Below are positions 33,322 to 41,928 of a stretch of DNA of 64,000 bases, in pieces (positions within the stretch are counted from its first letter, which is position 1; each line of letters starts with the position of its first letter). The DNA is taken from the NCBI GenBank assembly GCA_016415585.1, contig CP066552.1, positions 1,116,001 through 1,180,000 on the forward strand, given 5' to 3'. Both the position numbers and the translations under genes were made by a program. This DNA is from Pectobacterium carotovorum (GTDB lineage Bacteria > Pseudomonadota > Gammaproteobacteria > Enterobacterales > Enterobacteriaceae). The notes beneath the pieces are model-generated. The model saw only the letters and a list, made by a program, of their open reading frames with translations, did no database searches and was not told where the DNA came from.

Positions 33322-33801
33322 TTAGTAAGTCGAATCAGTCCATAAGAGGAAAGAACTGGTTCTTGCTACCACATGCTCCCATTCGATTGATGCAAATTTG
33401 AACGAAATACTTTCCTGTGGCTGGGTTTCATTATGTGTCAATGAGTTAGGATAGAAAAACTGAATGTCATTGATAACCGCATCTCTCAGCACCATTTTAA
33501 AATAGAGTTCGTTGCCACCGGATTGTGATGTCCTGTAAAACAGAAATTCACAGGTTAGTTTTTCGTTATCGCCTAATGCCTGGGCAATAAGTGGGGTGGC
33601 TTTATCTATCGGCTTTCTTATTTCTACGGGATTGAGAGCAACATTATCCTGTCGAGTTATTCTATTCATTAACTCATAAACAAAAATCTCATCTTCATGA
33701 GCGATCTGATACTTGTTACCAATCGAGTCTGCACTTGAACAGCCCGCAGAGATTAGACCTTGTTTGATGCCGGTGAGTTTCAGATAGATCAAATTTGCCA
33801 T
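33322..33801 (-). CDS. Hcp family protein, variant type (orphan carrier)
   Basis: The 159-residue protein belongs to the Hcp/TssD family: it starts MANLIYLKLTGIKQGLISAG, has the SIGNKYQ and EDEIFVYE segments, PIDKATPLIAQAL and the closing SFKFASIEWEHVVARTS strand motif. It resembles the N-terminal carrier domain of Hcp proteins with extended toxins, but it stops after the Hcp fold. It is clearly a different class from the hcp at 57129. A good AAGGAG site precedes the ATG. It lies upstream of the duplicated small membrane genes on the same strand, so it probably carries the neighbouring effector candidate. Confidence 0.85.
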   Translation of the reverse strand: MANLIYLKLTGIKQGLISAGCSSADSIGNKYQIAHEDEIFVYELMNRITRQDNVALNPVEIRKPIDKATPLIAQALGDNEKLTCEFLFYRTSQSGGNELYFKMVLRDAVINDIQFFYPNSLTHNETQPQESISFKFASIEWEHVVARTSSFLLWTDSTY

Positions 33802-35009
33802 TATTCACTCCTTAATGTTGTCCATAATCCTGCCCCATAAATCCTTTTTCCTTATGGGAAGGGTAATTTCTGCATTTTTTAGTCAGTGAATCAATAGCTG
33901 CTATTATAGTATGTTCATCATTCGAATAATTATATTTAATATAGTTTATGCTGTTATTATTTGTGTGAGATGGATTCTGGTGCGAAGAAAAATGTAGACC
34001 AGCGGAAAACCAAAAAAGGTGGTGCATCCGATTAGTAGAACATGCATTTATCAATGAAGGCCCGAGGGTCATGCCGTTTAACAAAACCTAGGGAAAATGA
34101 ATATTAACGTAGGCCATGTACGTACTTCAACAGGTCTGGTTGTACATCAAATATCAAATAATAAAGGCACTCCCCCCTTTGTTACGCTCACATGTAGCCT
34201 GAATATTTTCCTGCCTAAAATGGCCATTTCTTTGACCAGAAATCGTCGTTGAAAAGCTCATTTCACTGCCATTGTTGATAATTTTTGTTATGAAATAATT
34301 ATAAATTGTATAATTTAGATAACAATTCTTATTATGCTATATTTTGTAGTATAAAAAACTGAAAATTTTAATTAAAAAATAAATGATTGCTAAATTATCT
34401 AATATTTATACCTTAACAAATAAATAGTTTCTTTAAGTGATATAGGTATTTGTTCTGTCAAAAGTAAAAAATAGAGATTAAATTTCCTTATTAAATTAAA
34501 ATGAACAAGGTAAATATAGATTTTTATTTCTGTTAGCGTATTAAGTATTTCGTTATTAACGAAATTAAAAGGCACAAAACATATTTCTTTTCCGTTAATT
34601 GAAACTCACTGATTTATTCTGTTTTCTTATGGTTATTTTTACTTGGTTTTAATTTATGATTTTGTTTTTATTGTATTTTTTGTTTTAGTGGTTTTGTTTA
34701 CTTGCTCTGCTATATAAGCATTGACCATGCGTTTGTGTTGTGTGTATGATCCAAACTCAAAATGTGAATGTATTTAACTTCCTTCTTGGTGTGACTCTTT
34801 TACACCGATATAAATCGTAACATTACTGTTTTATTGCGGTTTTATTATGGCTTTTTAATTCGATTTTAATTTATTTCATCTCGCTGGTCGAAAAACAAAT
34901 GTGCTATTTGTTTGCCGAATCGCTGCCGTTCTTATTGATTATGGTGGAGTTTTGGTAGGAATCGGCTTTACTTCTCCGGGCCCGAGTGCCCTTACGTTGG
35001 TATAGACAC
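33802..35009. other. AT-rich region upstream of the T6SS main operon
   Basis: About 1.2 kb without a convincing gene. The first part (to about 34090) holds an open frame on the minus strand just before the Hcp-like gene that I do not trust. From about 34250 to 34900 the sequence is very AT-rich with many A and T runs, an expected target for H-NS-type silencing. It must contain the promoter of the tssB operon, but I found neither a good sigma-54 site nor an unambiguous sigma-70 pair. Confidence 0.55.
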
Positions 35010-35513
35010 ATGGCAAAAGGAACTGATGGTGCATCTGTCGCACCAAAGGAACGTATTAATATCAAATATGTTCCGGCCACTGGTGGTCAGCAGGCGGAAA
35101 TAGAATTGCCGTTGACGCTGATGATCGTGGGAAATATGAAAGGGCGCACAGAGGAAACGCCGATCGAAGAGCGTCAGACGGTATCGATCGATAAAAACAA
35201 TTTTACCTCCGTGATGAAAGAAGCAAATCTGGAACTGAATTTCAGTGTACCCAATCGCCTTGAAGAAGAAAGTCAGGACGATCTGCCAGTGAAATTGAGT
35301 ATCGGTGGTCTGAATGATTTCTCCCCTGACCGCATCGCCCAGCAAGTGCCTGAACTGCGTAAGCTGCTTGATTTACGTGAGGCATTGGTCGCGCTGAAAG
35401 GCCCCCTCGGCAATATTCCCTCATTCCGTAATCGTTTGCAGGATCTGTTGTCCAGCGAAGAAGCCAGAGAGCAGCTTTTGAAAGAGCTCGATCTGGTAAA
35501 ACCCGCCGAATAA
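35010..35513 (+). CDS. tssB: T6SS contractile sheath small subunit TssB (VipA)
   Basis: Forms with TssC the contractile sheath around the Hcp tube. The 167-residue protein has the family features: a KERINIKYVPATGG start, LPLTLMIVGNMKGR, the ERQTVSIDKNNF segment and the LSIGGLNDFSPDRIAQQVPEL motif, then the C-terminal helical part. The ATG at 35010 (MAKGTDGAS) is chosen over one eight codons upstream because the family begins close to the conserved part. First gene of the main operon; tssC follows after 22 bases. Confidence 0.95.
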   Translation: MAKGTDGASVAPKERINIKYVPATGGQQAEIELPLTLMIVGNMKGRTEETPIEERQTVSIDKNNFTSVMKEANLELNFSVPNRLEEESQDDLPVKLSIGGLNDFSPDRIAQQVPELRKLLDLREALVALKGPLGNIPSFRNRLQDLLSSEEAREQLLKELDLVKPAE

Positions 35514-35535
35514 TTGACGAAATAGGGAAATAAAT

Positions 35536-37014
35536 ATGTCAATAATTGAAGAACAGGTTCAGGCAGGCGCTGCCAGCGCTTCTGGGTCGCTGCTTGATGA
35601 CATCATGGCTCAAGCGCGTATCAGCCCAGTTGATGAAGGCTACAGCGTGGCTAAACAGGGTATTGCCGCGCTGGTCGCTAACATTCTTGATAGCGGTAAC
35701 GCAGCAGAACCCGTGAACAAAGCGCTGGTCGATAGCATGATCGTCGAACTGGACAAAAAGCTCAGCAAGCAGATTGACGTTATTCTGCATGCTAAAGAAT
35801 TACAGGAACTGGAATCTTCCTGGCGTTCTATGAAACTTCTAGTTGATCGCACTGATTTCCGTGAAAACATCAAACTGTTGGTGTTGCATGCGACGAAAGA
35901 AGAGCTGTTGGAGGATTTCGAATTCGCCCCTGAAATCTCACAGTCTGGCTTCTATAAGCACGTATATTCCAGCGGTTACGGCCAGTTCGGCGGCCAGCCT
36001 ATCGGTGGCGTAATTGGTGACTATGCGCTGACGCAAAGCTCACCAGATATCAAGCTGATGCAGTATGTCAGCGCTGTTGGCGCGATGGCGCATGCGCCGT
36101 TCATCTCTTCCGTTGCTCCGACCTTCTTTGGCGTGGATCGCTTCACCGATCTGCCTTCTATCAAAGATCTGAAGTCCGTTTTCGAAGGCCCGGCTTACAC
36201 GAAATGGCGTTCACTGCGTGAGTCCGAAGATGGTCGCTATCTGGGGCTGACGGCACCGCGCTTCTTGGCTCGCCTGCCTTATGACCCGGTAGAGAACCCG
36301 ATTAAGGGCTTCAACTACAAGGAAGATATCAGCACCAATCACGAACACTATCTGTGGGGCAATACCGCCTATCTGATGGGAACGGCGCTGACGGACAGCT
36401 TTGCGAAATATCGCTGGTGTCCGAACATCATTGGTCCGCAGAGTGGTGGTGCGATTACCGACCTGCCCGTGCATGTTTATGAAGCCATGGGCCAACTTCA
36501 GGCCAAGATCCCGACTGAGGTCCTGATCACCGATCGTCGCGAATATGAAATGGCCGAAGAAGGCTTTATCACGCTGACGATGCGTAAAGACAGCGACAAT
36601 GCGGCCTTCTTCTCGGCTAACTCGGTGCAGAAGCCGAAGGTGTTCCCAAACACCAAAGAAGGCAAAGAAGCGGAAACCAACTACAAGCTGGGTACGCAAC
36701 TGCCGTACATGTTCATCATCAACCGTCTGGCGCACTACATCAAAGTGCTGCAGCGTGAACAGATTGGCTCATGGAAAGAGCGTCAGGATCTTGAGCGTGA
36801 GTTGAATACCTGGATTAAACAGTACATCGCCGATCAGGAAAACCCGCCGGCAGATGTTCGTAGCCGTCGTCCTCTACGTGCCGCACAAATCAAAGTGCTG
36901 GATGTAGAAGGAGAACCAGGTTGGTATCAGGTCACCATGTCTGTGCGCCCGCACTTCAAGTACATGGGCGCGAATTTTGAGCTGTCGCTGGTAGGACGTT
37001 TGGATAAGGAATAA
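35536..37014 (+). CDS. tssC: T6SS contractile sheath large subunit TssC (VipB)
   Basis: Main sheath protein; contraction drives the Hcp tube and spike into the target cell, and ClpV recycles it afterwards. The 492-residue protein has an N-terminal helical region with the ClpV-facing segment, the LESSWRSMKLLVDRTDF motif, the YGQFGGQPIGGVIGDY segment, FLARLPYD and a conserved C-terminal VRPHFKYMGANFELSLVGRL tail. Length agrees with the family (about 490). It follows tssB and is 5 bases ahead of tssE. Confidence 0.98.
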   Translation: MSIIEEQVQAGAASASGSLLDDIMAQARISPVDEGYSVAKQGIAALVANILDSGNAAEPVNKALVDSMIVELDKKLSKQIDVILHAKELQELESSWRSMKLLVDRTDFRENIKLLVLHATKEELLEDFEFAPEISQSGFYKHVYSSGYGQFGGQPIGGVIGDYALTQSSPDIKLMQYVSAVGAMAHAPFISSVAPTFFGVDRFTDLPSIKDLKSVFEGPAYTKWRSLRESEDGRYLGLTAPRFLARLPYDPVENPIKGFNYKEDISTNHEHYLWGNTAYLMGTALTDSFAKYRWCPNIIGPQSGGAITDLPVHVYEAMGQLQAKIPTEVLITDRREYEMAEEGFITLTMRKDSDNAAFFSANSVQKPKVFPNTKEGKEAETNYKLGTQLPYMFIINRLAHYIKVLQREQIGSWKERQDLERELNTWIKQYIADQENPPADVRSRRPLRAAQIKVLDVEGEPGWYQVTMSVRPHFKYMGANFELSLVGRLDKE

Positions 37015-37019
37015 GACTC

Positions 37020-37451
37020 ATGCCGTCTCTTTCTGCTTGGGAAAGGGGAAACGCGGCAAGTCTGTTTGATCGTATCCGTGGGGAGGAGCGTCGTTCCTCC
37101 CCTGAAACGGACGTTGAAGCACTGATCGAGTCTGTTAAGCGTCAACTGGACAATGTGCTCAACACCCGGCCCGGAAATTGCCGCAGCGCACCTGAGCTTG
37201 GCGTGATTGATTTTAATGACGCGACGCAAGGTGGTGCGGATATTCGAGGGAAAATCCGGGAGGCGATCCGACAGTGCATCTGTCGCTTTGAACCTCGAAT
37301 TGTTCATGTGGACGTCAACACGTCGGACTATTTATCGAATCCGATGGAGATGTCGTTTCAGGTTACCGCCCGGGTCAGATTGGAAGATCTGGAGCAGGTT
37401 GCCTCTTTCAATATCCATATGGATAGCCACCGCCATTACAGAATGATCTGA
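37020..37451 (+). CDS. tssE: T6SS baseplate protein TssE (gp25-like)
   Basis: Small baseplate subunit related to phage T4 gp25, thought to start sheath polymerisation. The 143-residue protein contains the conserved LFDRIRGEER start, the LDNVLNTRPGNC segment and an FEPRI motif near the end of the gp25 domain. Spacing is 5 bases after tssC and 2 bases before tssF, so it is cotranscribed. Confidence 0.95.
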   Translation: MPSLSAWERGNAASLFDRIRGEERRSSPETDVEALIESVKRQLDNVLNTRPGNCRSAPELGVIDFNDATQGGADIRGKIREAIRQCICRFEPRIVHVDVNTSDYLSNPMEMSFQVTARVRLEDLEQVASFNIHMDSHRHYRMI

Positions 37452-37453
37452 TT

Positions 37454-39220
37454 ATGTCACTGGAACATTTTTTCAGGGATGAGCTGACCTACTTGCGCCT
37501 GCAAGGGCGTGAATTCGCCAAGGCGCACCCTGAGCTTGCCCGATTTTTGTCAGAACAAACCACAGATCCAGACGTCGAGCGTCTGCTAGAAGGGTTCGCC
37601 TTTTTGACAGGAAGCCTGCGGGCGAAGATCGAGGATGAGTTTCCGGAACTGACACACGGTCTGCTGGGCATGCTTTGGCCTAATTACCTGCGGCCCGTAC
37701 CGAGCATGACAATTATGCAGTTTTCGGTACTCCCCGGCGCGATTGCGCAGCCCGCGTTTGTTGAACGCGGCTGTGAGCTCGACAGCCTGCCGATTGACGA
37801 TGTGGTCTGCCACTTTCAGACCTGTCACGATGCCTGGATTTACCCAGCGGATATCCGCGAGATCAAGGTACAAAGCGGTAACGATCTTTCTACCATTACG
37901 CTGGATATTGGGCTACATGGCCCGCTATCGCTAAGCGATCTGCAACTCGACAAACTGCGCTTTTATCTGGGCGGTGATACCTATACGGCCTACGAACTCT
38001 ATTTCTGGATCGCCAGCCAGCTGTCGCATATTGAGCTAGAAGTCGATGGGCAACGCTTCCGTCAGGAAGCCAATGTGCTGAAGACGGTCGGCTTTGAGCG
38101 TGAAGATGCGCTATTGCCGTATCCCGGTAACGTTTATTCGGGCTATCGTATCTTGCAGGAATATTTTTGTTTTCCTGAAAGTTTTCTCTTTTTTCAACTC
38201 GCTGGCGCAGTATGGCCTGATCTCCCGCTGACAGTAACCGAATTCCGCCTACATTTCTGCTTTGATCGTCCGTTGCCGGCGGAACTGAAGATCCGTCCTG
38301 ATTCGTTCATGCTCAACTGCGTGCCTGCGATCAATCTCTTCCAGCATGATAGCGAACCGATCAACCTCAGCGGGCGCCAGACGGATTATCCGTTGAAGGC
38401 CAGCTACCGTGACGCGGATAGCTTTGAAATTTTCTCTGTGGATAAAGTTGAGGGTTGGGTTGAAGGGAATTCAGGCCGTGCTCGCGGTATTCCGCGCACG
38501 TACCAGCCTTTTGAGAGCTTTCAACACCAAATTGAGCGAGCCAAAGGGCGGCTGGCGCTCTATTACCGTATTCGGATAAGAGAAGCGGTGAACGGCAATG
38601 GTTTTGATCACATGCTCTCTTTTGTCCGCGGTGATGAGCAGGAAGTGATTGATTTGGATGAATCGATCTCGGTGACGTTGACCTGTACCAATCGATCGCG
38701 TGCAGCACAGTTGTCTGTTGGGGCGATCTGCGTGCCAACAGGGAATTCCCCGTCTTTCGCAACGTTCCGTAATCTGGTTCGGCCGACGCGACCGCTGCGT
38801 CCTGCGATGGATGGGAGTCTGCACTGGACGCTGATCTCCAACCTGTCTTTGAACTATGTGTCACTGCTGCGGCGTGATGCGCTGGTACAGATTCTGCGAA
38901 CTTACGATTTCCCAGCGCTGCACGATAAGCAGGCAGAGCAAGCCTCGCGTAAGCGTCTAGCGGGTATCGACTCTATCGAAACCACCCCTATCGATCGTCT
39001 GGTTCAGGGGATGCCGGTTCGCGGTTTGAAATCAATTCTGTCAGTACGGCAATCCGCGTTCTCCAGTGAAGGAGAACTCTATCTGTTTAGCACGGTGCTG
39101 GCGCATTTCTTCTCGCTATACGCCAGCGTCAATGCTTTCCACCTGTTGGAAGTGGTCAACATCGATAACAAGGAGCGCTACCGATGGCCGGTACAGATAG
39201 GTCAACACTCAATGATGTGA
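37454..39220 (+). CDS. tssF: T6SS baseplate subunit TssF
   Basis: Baseplate wedge protein (VasA/ImpG family) that with TssG, TssE and TssK builds the platform below the sheath. The 588-residue protein starts with the typical FFRDELTYLRLQGREFAKAH motif, continues with DPDVERLLEGFAFLTG and has the PVPSMTIMQF strand region. Length is usual for the family. It overlaps tssG by 37 bases in another frame, implying translational coupling. Confidence 0.97.
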   Translation: MSLEHFFRDELTYLRLQGREFAKAHPELARFLSEQTTDPDVERLLEGFAFLTGSLRAKIEDEFPELTHGLLGMLWPNYLRPVPSMTIMQFSVLPGAIAQPAFVERGCELDSLPIDDVVCHFQTCHDAWIYPADIREIKVQSGNDLSTITLDIGLHGPLSLSDLQLDKLRFYLGGDTYTAYELYFWIASQLSHIELEVDGQRFRQEANVLKTVGFEREDALLPYPGNVYSGYRILQEYFCFPESFLFFQLAGAVWPDLPLTVTEFRLHFCFDRPLPAELKIRPDSFMLNCVPAINLFQHDSEPINLSGRQTDYPLKASYRDADSFEIFSVDKVEGWVEGNSGRARGIPRTYQPFESFQHQIERAKGRLALYYRIRIREAVNGNGFDHMLSFVRGDEQEVIDLDESISVTLTCTNRSRAAQLSVGAICVPTGNSPSFATFRNLVRPTRPLRPAMDGSLHWTLISNLSLNYVSLLRRDALVQILRTYDFPALHDKQAEQASRKRLAGIDSIETTPIDRLVQGMPVRGLKSILSVRQSAFSSEGELYLFSTVLAHFFSLYASVNAFHLLEVVNIDNKERYRWPVQIGQHSMM

Positions 39221-40182
39221 CGTTCCGTCAGGATGTCTCTCGCTTTAATTTTTTCCAATTGGTGGAGTTACTTAACCAAATGGAAGGCGTGGATTTGGAA
39301 CAAGCGCTGGATTTTCGTCCTGAACAGGAGCGTCTGCGCTTCCGTTCTACGGCCTCCATCGGTTTTCACCCTAGCGATGTCTTGCAGGTGGGACGCGATG
39401 ATGAGGGACGTCAGGAACTGGAGGTTGCATTTTTGGGTCTGCACGGCAGTCAGTCACCGATGCCTGGCTATTACCTTGAAGAGCTAGCCTGGGAGTACGC
39501 GCAAGGCGAACAGAAGCTGGGCGTGTTTCTCGATTTCTTTCATCACCGTTTACTCACGTTATTGCACCGCGCATGGCGGAAATACCGCTATCACGTCCGC
39601 TTTCAAAATGAGGGTGAAGATGGATTCTCCCGTCTGATGTTTGCACTTGTGGGGCTAGGGAATGATGCCGTACGCGATAGCCTGCCGGTTAACCGCGCCA
39701 AGATGCTTTCCTACGCTGGGGTACTCGCCAGCCCCAGCCGTTCCCCGGAAGTGGTCGCAGGTTTGGTTATTCACTGTTTTGACCTAGATGACGTTGCTGT
39801 TATGGCTTGGCAGCACCGCCGCGTGCCCATTGATGAAGGGCAGCAGAACCGTCTGGGCAAAGCAAACATGATGCTGGGCGGTGATTTTGTTATCGGTGAC
39901 AAAGTAAATGACTGCGCGGGTAAATTTTTGCTCAAGGTCGGCAATCTCAGTTTTAGCCGCTTTCTCAGCTTTTTGCCCAACGGCGAGCATTTTCAGCCGC
40001 TGGTGCGTTTTGTCTCTTTCATTCTTCGCGATCAGTTGGCCTGGGATCTGCGTCTTGGCTTTGCGGAAGGTGAAGCCAAGGGCTTAAGCCTGGGCAGTGA
40101 GCAAAGCAGCCGATTGGGATGGAGCAGCTTTCTCGGGCAGCCACCCGCGGATCCCTATGTGACGATTTGTGTGCAGGAGTAA
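39184..40182 (+). CDS. tssG: T6SS baseplate subunit TssG
   Basis: Baseplate wedge partner of TssF (VasB/ImpH family). The 332-residue protein has the VSRFNFFQLVELLNQ start, the RLRFRSTASIGFHPSDV segment and the conserved FFHHRLLTLLHRAWRKYRY motif. The ATG at 39184 has AAGGAG upstream, inside the end of tssF. The next gene, the FHA protein, starts 2 bases after its stop. Confidence 0.96.
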   Translation: MAGTDRSTLNDVTFRQDVSRFNFFQLVELLNQMEGVDLEQALDFRPEQERLRFRSTASIGFHPSDVLQVGRDDEGRQELEVAFLGLHGSQSPMPGYYLEELAWEYAQGEQKLGVFLDFFHHRLLTLLHRAWRKYRYHVRFQNEGEDGFSRLMFALVGLGNDAVRDSLPVNRAKMLSYAGVLASPSRSPEVVAGLVIHCFDLDDVAVMAWQHRRVPIDEGQQNRLGKANMMLGGDFVIGDKVNDCAGKFLLKVGNLSFSRFLSFLPNGEHFQPLVRFVSFILRDQLAWDLRLGFAEGEAKGLSLGSEQSSRLGWSSFLGQPPADPYVTICVQE

Positions 40183-40184
40183 AT

Positions 40185-41405
40185 GTGAACGTAATCCATC
40201 CACTCACGTTGGTTGTGCTCAACAGTGAGCAGCTCGATATCAATTCTCAGGTGCAGCACCAGTTCGATCATCGTGGTGGCACGCTGGGCGCGTCGGAAAA
40301 AGACCAGTGGCAGCTAAGAGATAGGCTGGGCTCGGTGGTCCCTGCACATGCACATATCGAAATGACCGATGGTTATTTCAGTTTGTGCGATCTGAGCGGT
40401 CAATCTTTTATTAACGGCTCGCTGTCGCCGATTGGGCGAGATCGCAAAGTTATTTTGTCGCACGGCGATGAGCTGGTGATTGGGCCTTTCCGGCTTGGCG
40501 TTTACATCGGCGATCCCACCACGGAACAGGATATCGATCAGGTATTAGGGCAACACACGGACGATGTGCTGGGCGGCTGGTTAAGTGAAGATAAAAAAAG
40601 GTGCTCTACGGATCTCGCCGACCCGACGGTCGTGTTGAATGACCCGCTGTGGGCGCTACAGAAAGAACAGAGCCAATCACTATTGCCATCAGACAGTGAG
40701 ACGGTCGGAGCCTCGTTCACGACCTCTCTTTCTTCTTTTTCTTCTGCTGAGGACACCATGGATCAAAAATTTGTCGAATTACCGACCATCAATACACCGT
40801 ACGCGGGAGAAGGGCTGGAAGGGTATAGCGATGGTACTTCTCTGGCTCCGCTGATGCGTGGGTTGGGGCTGTCGCTTCAGCCGGGCGATGATGCGCGACT
40901 ACGTGAAATGCTGGAAGAAATGGGGAAAAGCCTGCGCGCGATGGTTGAAGGCCTGCTGGCATTACAGACGGAACAGTCGGCGATGGCGGACACGCATTTA
41001 CGCCCGATTGAAGATAACCCACTGCGTCTGGGGCTAGGCTATGCGGATACGCTGTCGGTGCTGTTTGCCGAAGGGAAAAGCCCTGTGCACCTGTCTGCAC
41101 CCGCCGCGGTGGAAGAAGTGTTGAACAATGTGCGAGTGCATCACATCGCGAACCAGCAGGCGATCGCCGTGGCGCTGGAAAACATTCTTCAGGCCTTTTC
41201 GCCTGTCGCGTTGCTTAACCGTTTTGAGCACTATCGCCGCAGCGGCGAACCGTTGGCAGCGGATGACGGCTGGGCGTGGCAGATGTATCAGCACTACTAC
41301 CGTGAATTAACGTCGCCGCGCCAGCAGGGATTCCAGAAACTGTTCCATCAGGTGTATGTGCAGGCGTATGACCGCTCCGTGCGTCAACAGCAGGAGCAAA
41401 AATAA
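40185..41405 (+). CDS. tagH: T6SS FHA domain protein (TagH/VasC type)
   Basis: The 406-residue protein has an N-terminal forkhead-associated fold (about residues 5-100) and a C-terminal domain conserved in T6SS FHA proteins (about 215-400, with FEHYRRSGEPLAADDGWAWQ). Start is GTG at 40185 behind AGGAG, 2 bases after tssG. FHA domains usually read phosphothreonine and link T6SS to PpkA-type kinases. Here the canonical Arg after Gly is Ala36 and the Ser before the conserved His is Pro53, while the NG motif (residues 77-78) is kept, so phosphopeptide binding may be lost. No kinase or phosphatase gene is seen in the cluster. Confidence 0.93.
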   Translation: MNVIHPLTLVVLNSEQLDINSQVQHQFDHRGGTLGASEKDQWQLRDRLGSVVPAHAHIEMTDGYFSLCDLSGQSFINGSLSPIGRDRKVILSHGDELVIGPFRLGVYIGDPTTEQDIDQVLGQHTDDVLGGWLSEDKKRCSTDLADPTVVLNDPLWALQKEQSQSLLPSDSETVGASFTTSLSSFSSAEDTMDQKFVELPTINTPYAGEGLEGYSDGTSLAPLMRGLGLSLQPGDDARLREMLEEMGKSLRAMVEGLLALQTEQSAMADTHLRPIEDNPLRLGLGYADTLSVLFAEGKSPVHLSAPAAVEEVLNNVRVHHIANQQAIAVALENILQAFSPVALLNRFEHYRRSGEPLAADDGWAWQMYQHYYRELTSPRQQGFQKLFHQVYVQAYDRSVRQQQEQK

Positions 41406-41926
41406 TGCTGCGGGCTCTGTGCTTATGTTCCCTGATGTTCCTGCTGTCGGGGTGTACCACGCTGGGAAAAATGGCGCAGGTTGCGGCGAATCCCGATATT
41501 CAGGTGGGCAGCAACAATCATCAGCCTTCTACCGTGGGTTTCAGCCTGCTGGCGGAGCCAGATGTTAACCCAAACGATAGCGGTGAAGCCGCCCCTATCG
41601 AATTCCAACTGGTTCTATTGGCGGAAGATTCGCGTCTGTTAGCCACCGATTACGACCAGATCACGACGGATATCGAAAAAGCGTTAGCCAAGAATTACCT
41701 CAGCCATCAGGACTACACGCTGTTGCCAGGGCAGTTCAAATATCTGCCGCCCGAAGCGCTGGATGAAAAGGTGCACTACCTCGGCGTGGTGGCGCGCTAT
41801 GCGGATTCGGAAAGCGCCGAGTGGCGCAAAGTTATCAAGCTAAAGAATACCGGGCAGACGTATCAGATCCTCGTGCACCTGCGCAGGGATGAAGTCGAAA
41901 TCAAAAAAGACCAAGAAGAAGAATAA
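41405..41926 (+). CDS. tssJ: T6SS outer membrane lipoprotein TssJ
   Basis: Anchors the TssM-TssL trans-envelope complex to the outer membrane. The 173-residue precursor has a lipoprotein signal with lipobox LSGC (Cys17). It is followed by a transthyretin-like beta-sandwich with the EFQLVLLAEDSRLLATDYDQ segment. It overlaps the stop of the FHA gene by one base and is followed after 2 bases by tssK. Confidence 0.95.
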   Translation: MLRALCLCSLMFLLSGCTTLGKMAQVAANPDIQVGSNNHQPSTVGFSLLAEPDVNPNDSGEAAPIEFQLVLLAEDSRLLATDYDQITTDIEKALAKNYLSHQDYTLLPGQFKYLPPEALDEKVHYLGVVARYADSESAEWRKVIKLKNTGQTYQILVHLRRDEVEIKKDQEEE

Positions 41927-41928
41927 TT

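Noticed and set aside
33812..34084. Open frame of 90 codons on the minus strand just upstream of the Hcp-like gene
   Set aside because: No family resemblance, no good ribosome binding site, unusual Asn/His/Ser-rich composition in AT-rich DNA, and it ends just where the Hcp ribosome binding site lies. It may be a remnant, but I cannot support a gene.
34902..34915. Weak sigma-54-like sequence about 95 bases before tssB
   Set aside because: The first G of the -24 GG is T and the next positions do not fit, so it is within chance expectation for AT-rich DNA.
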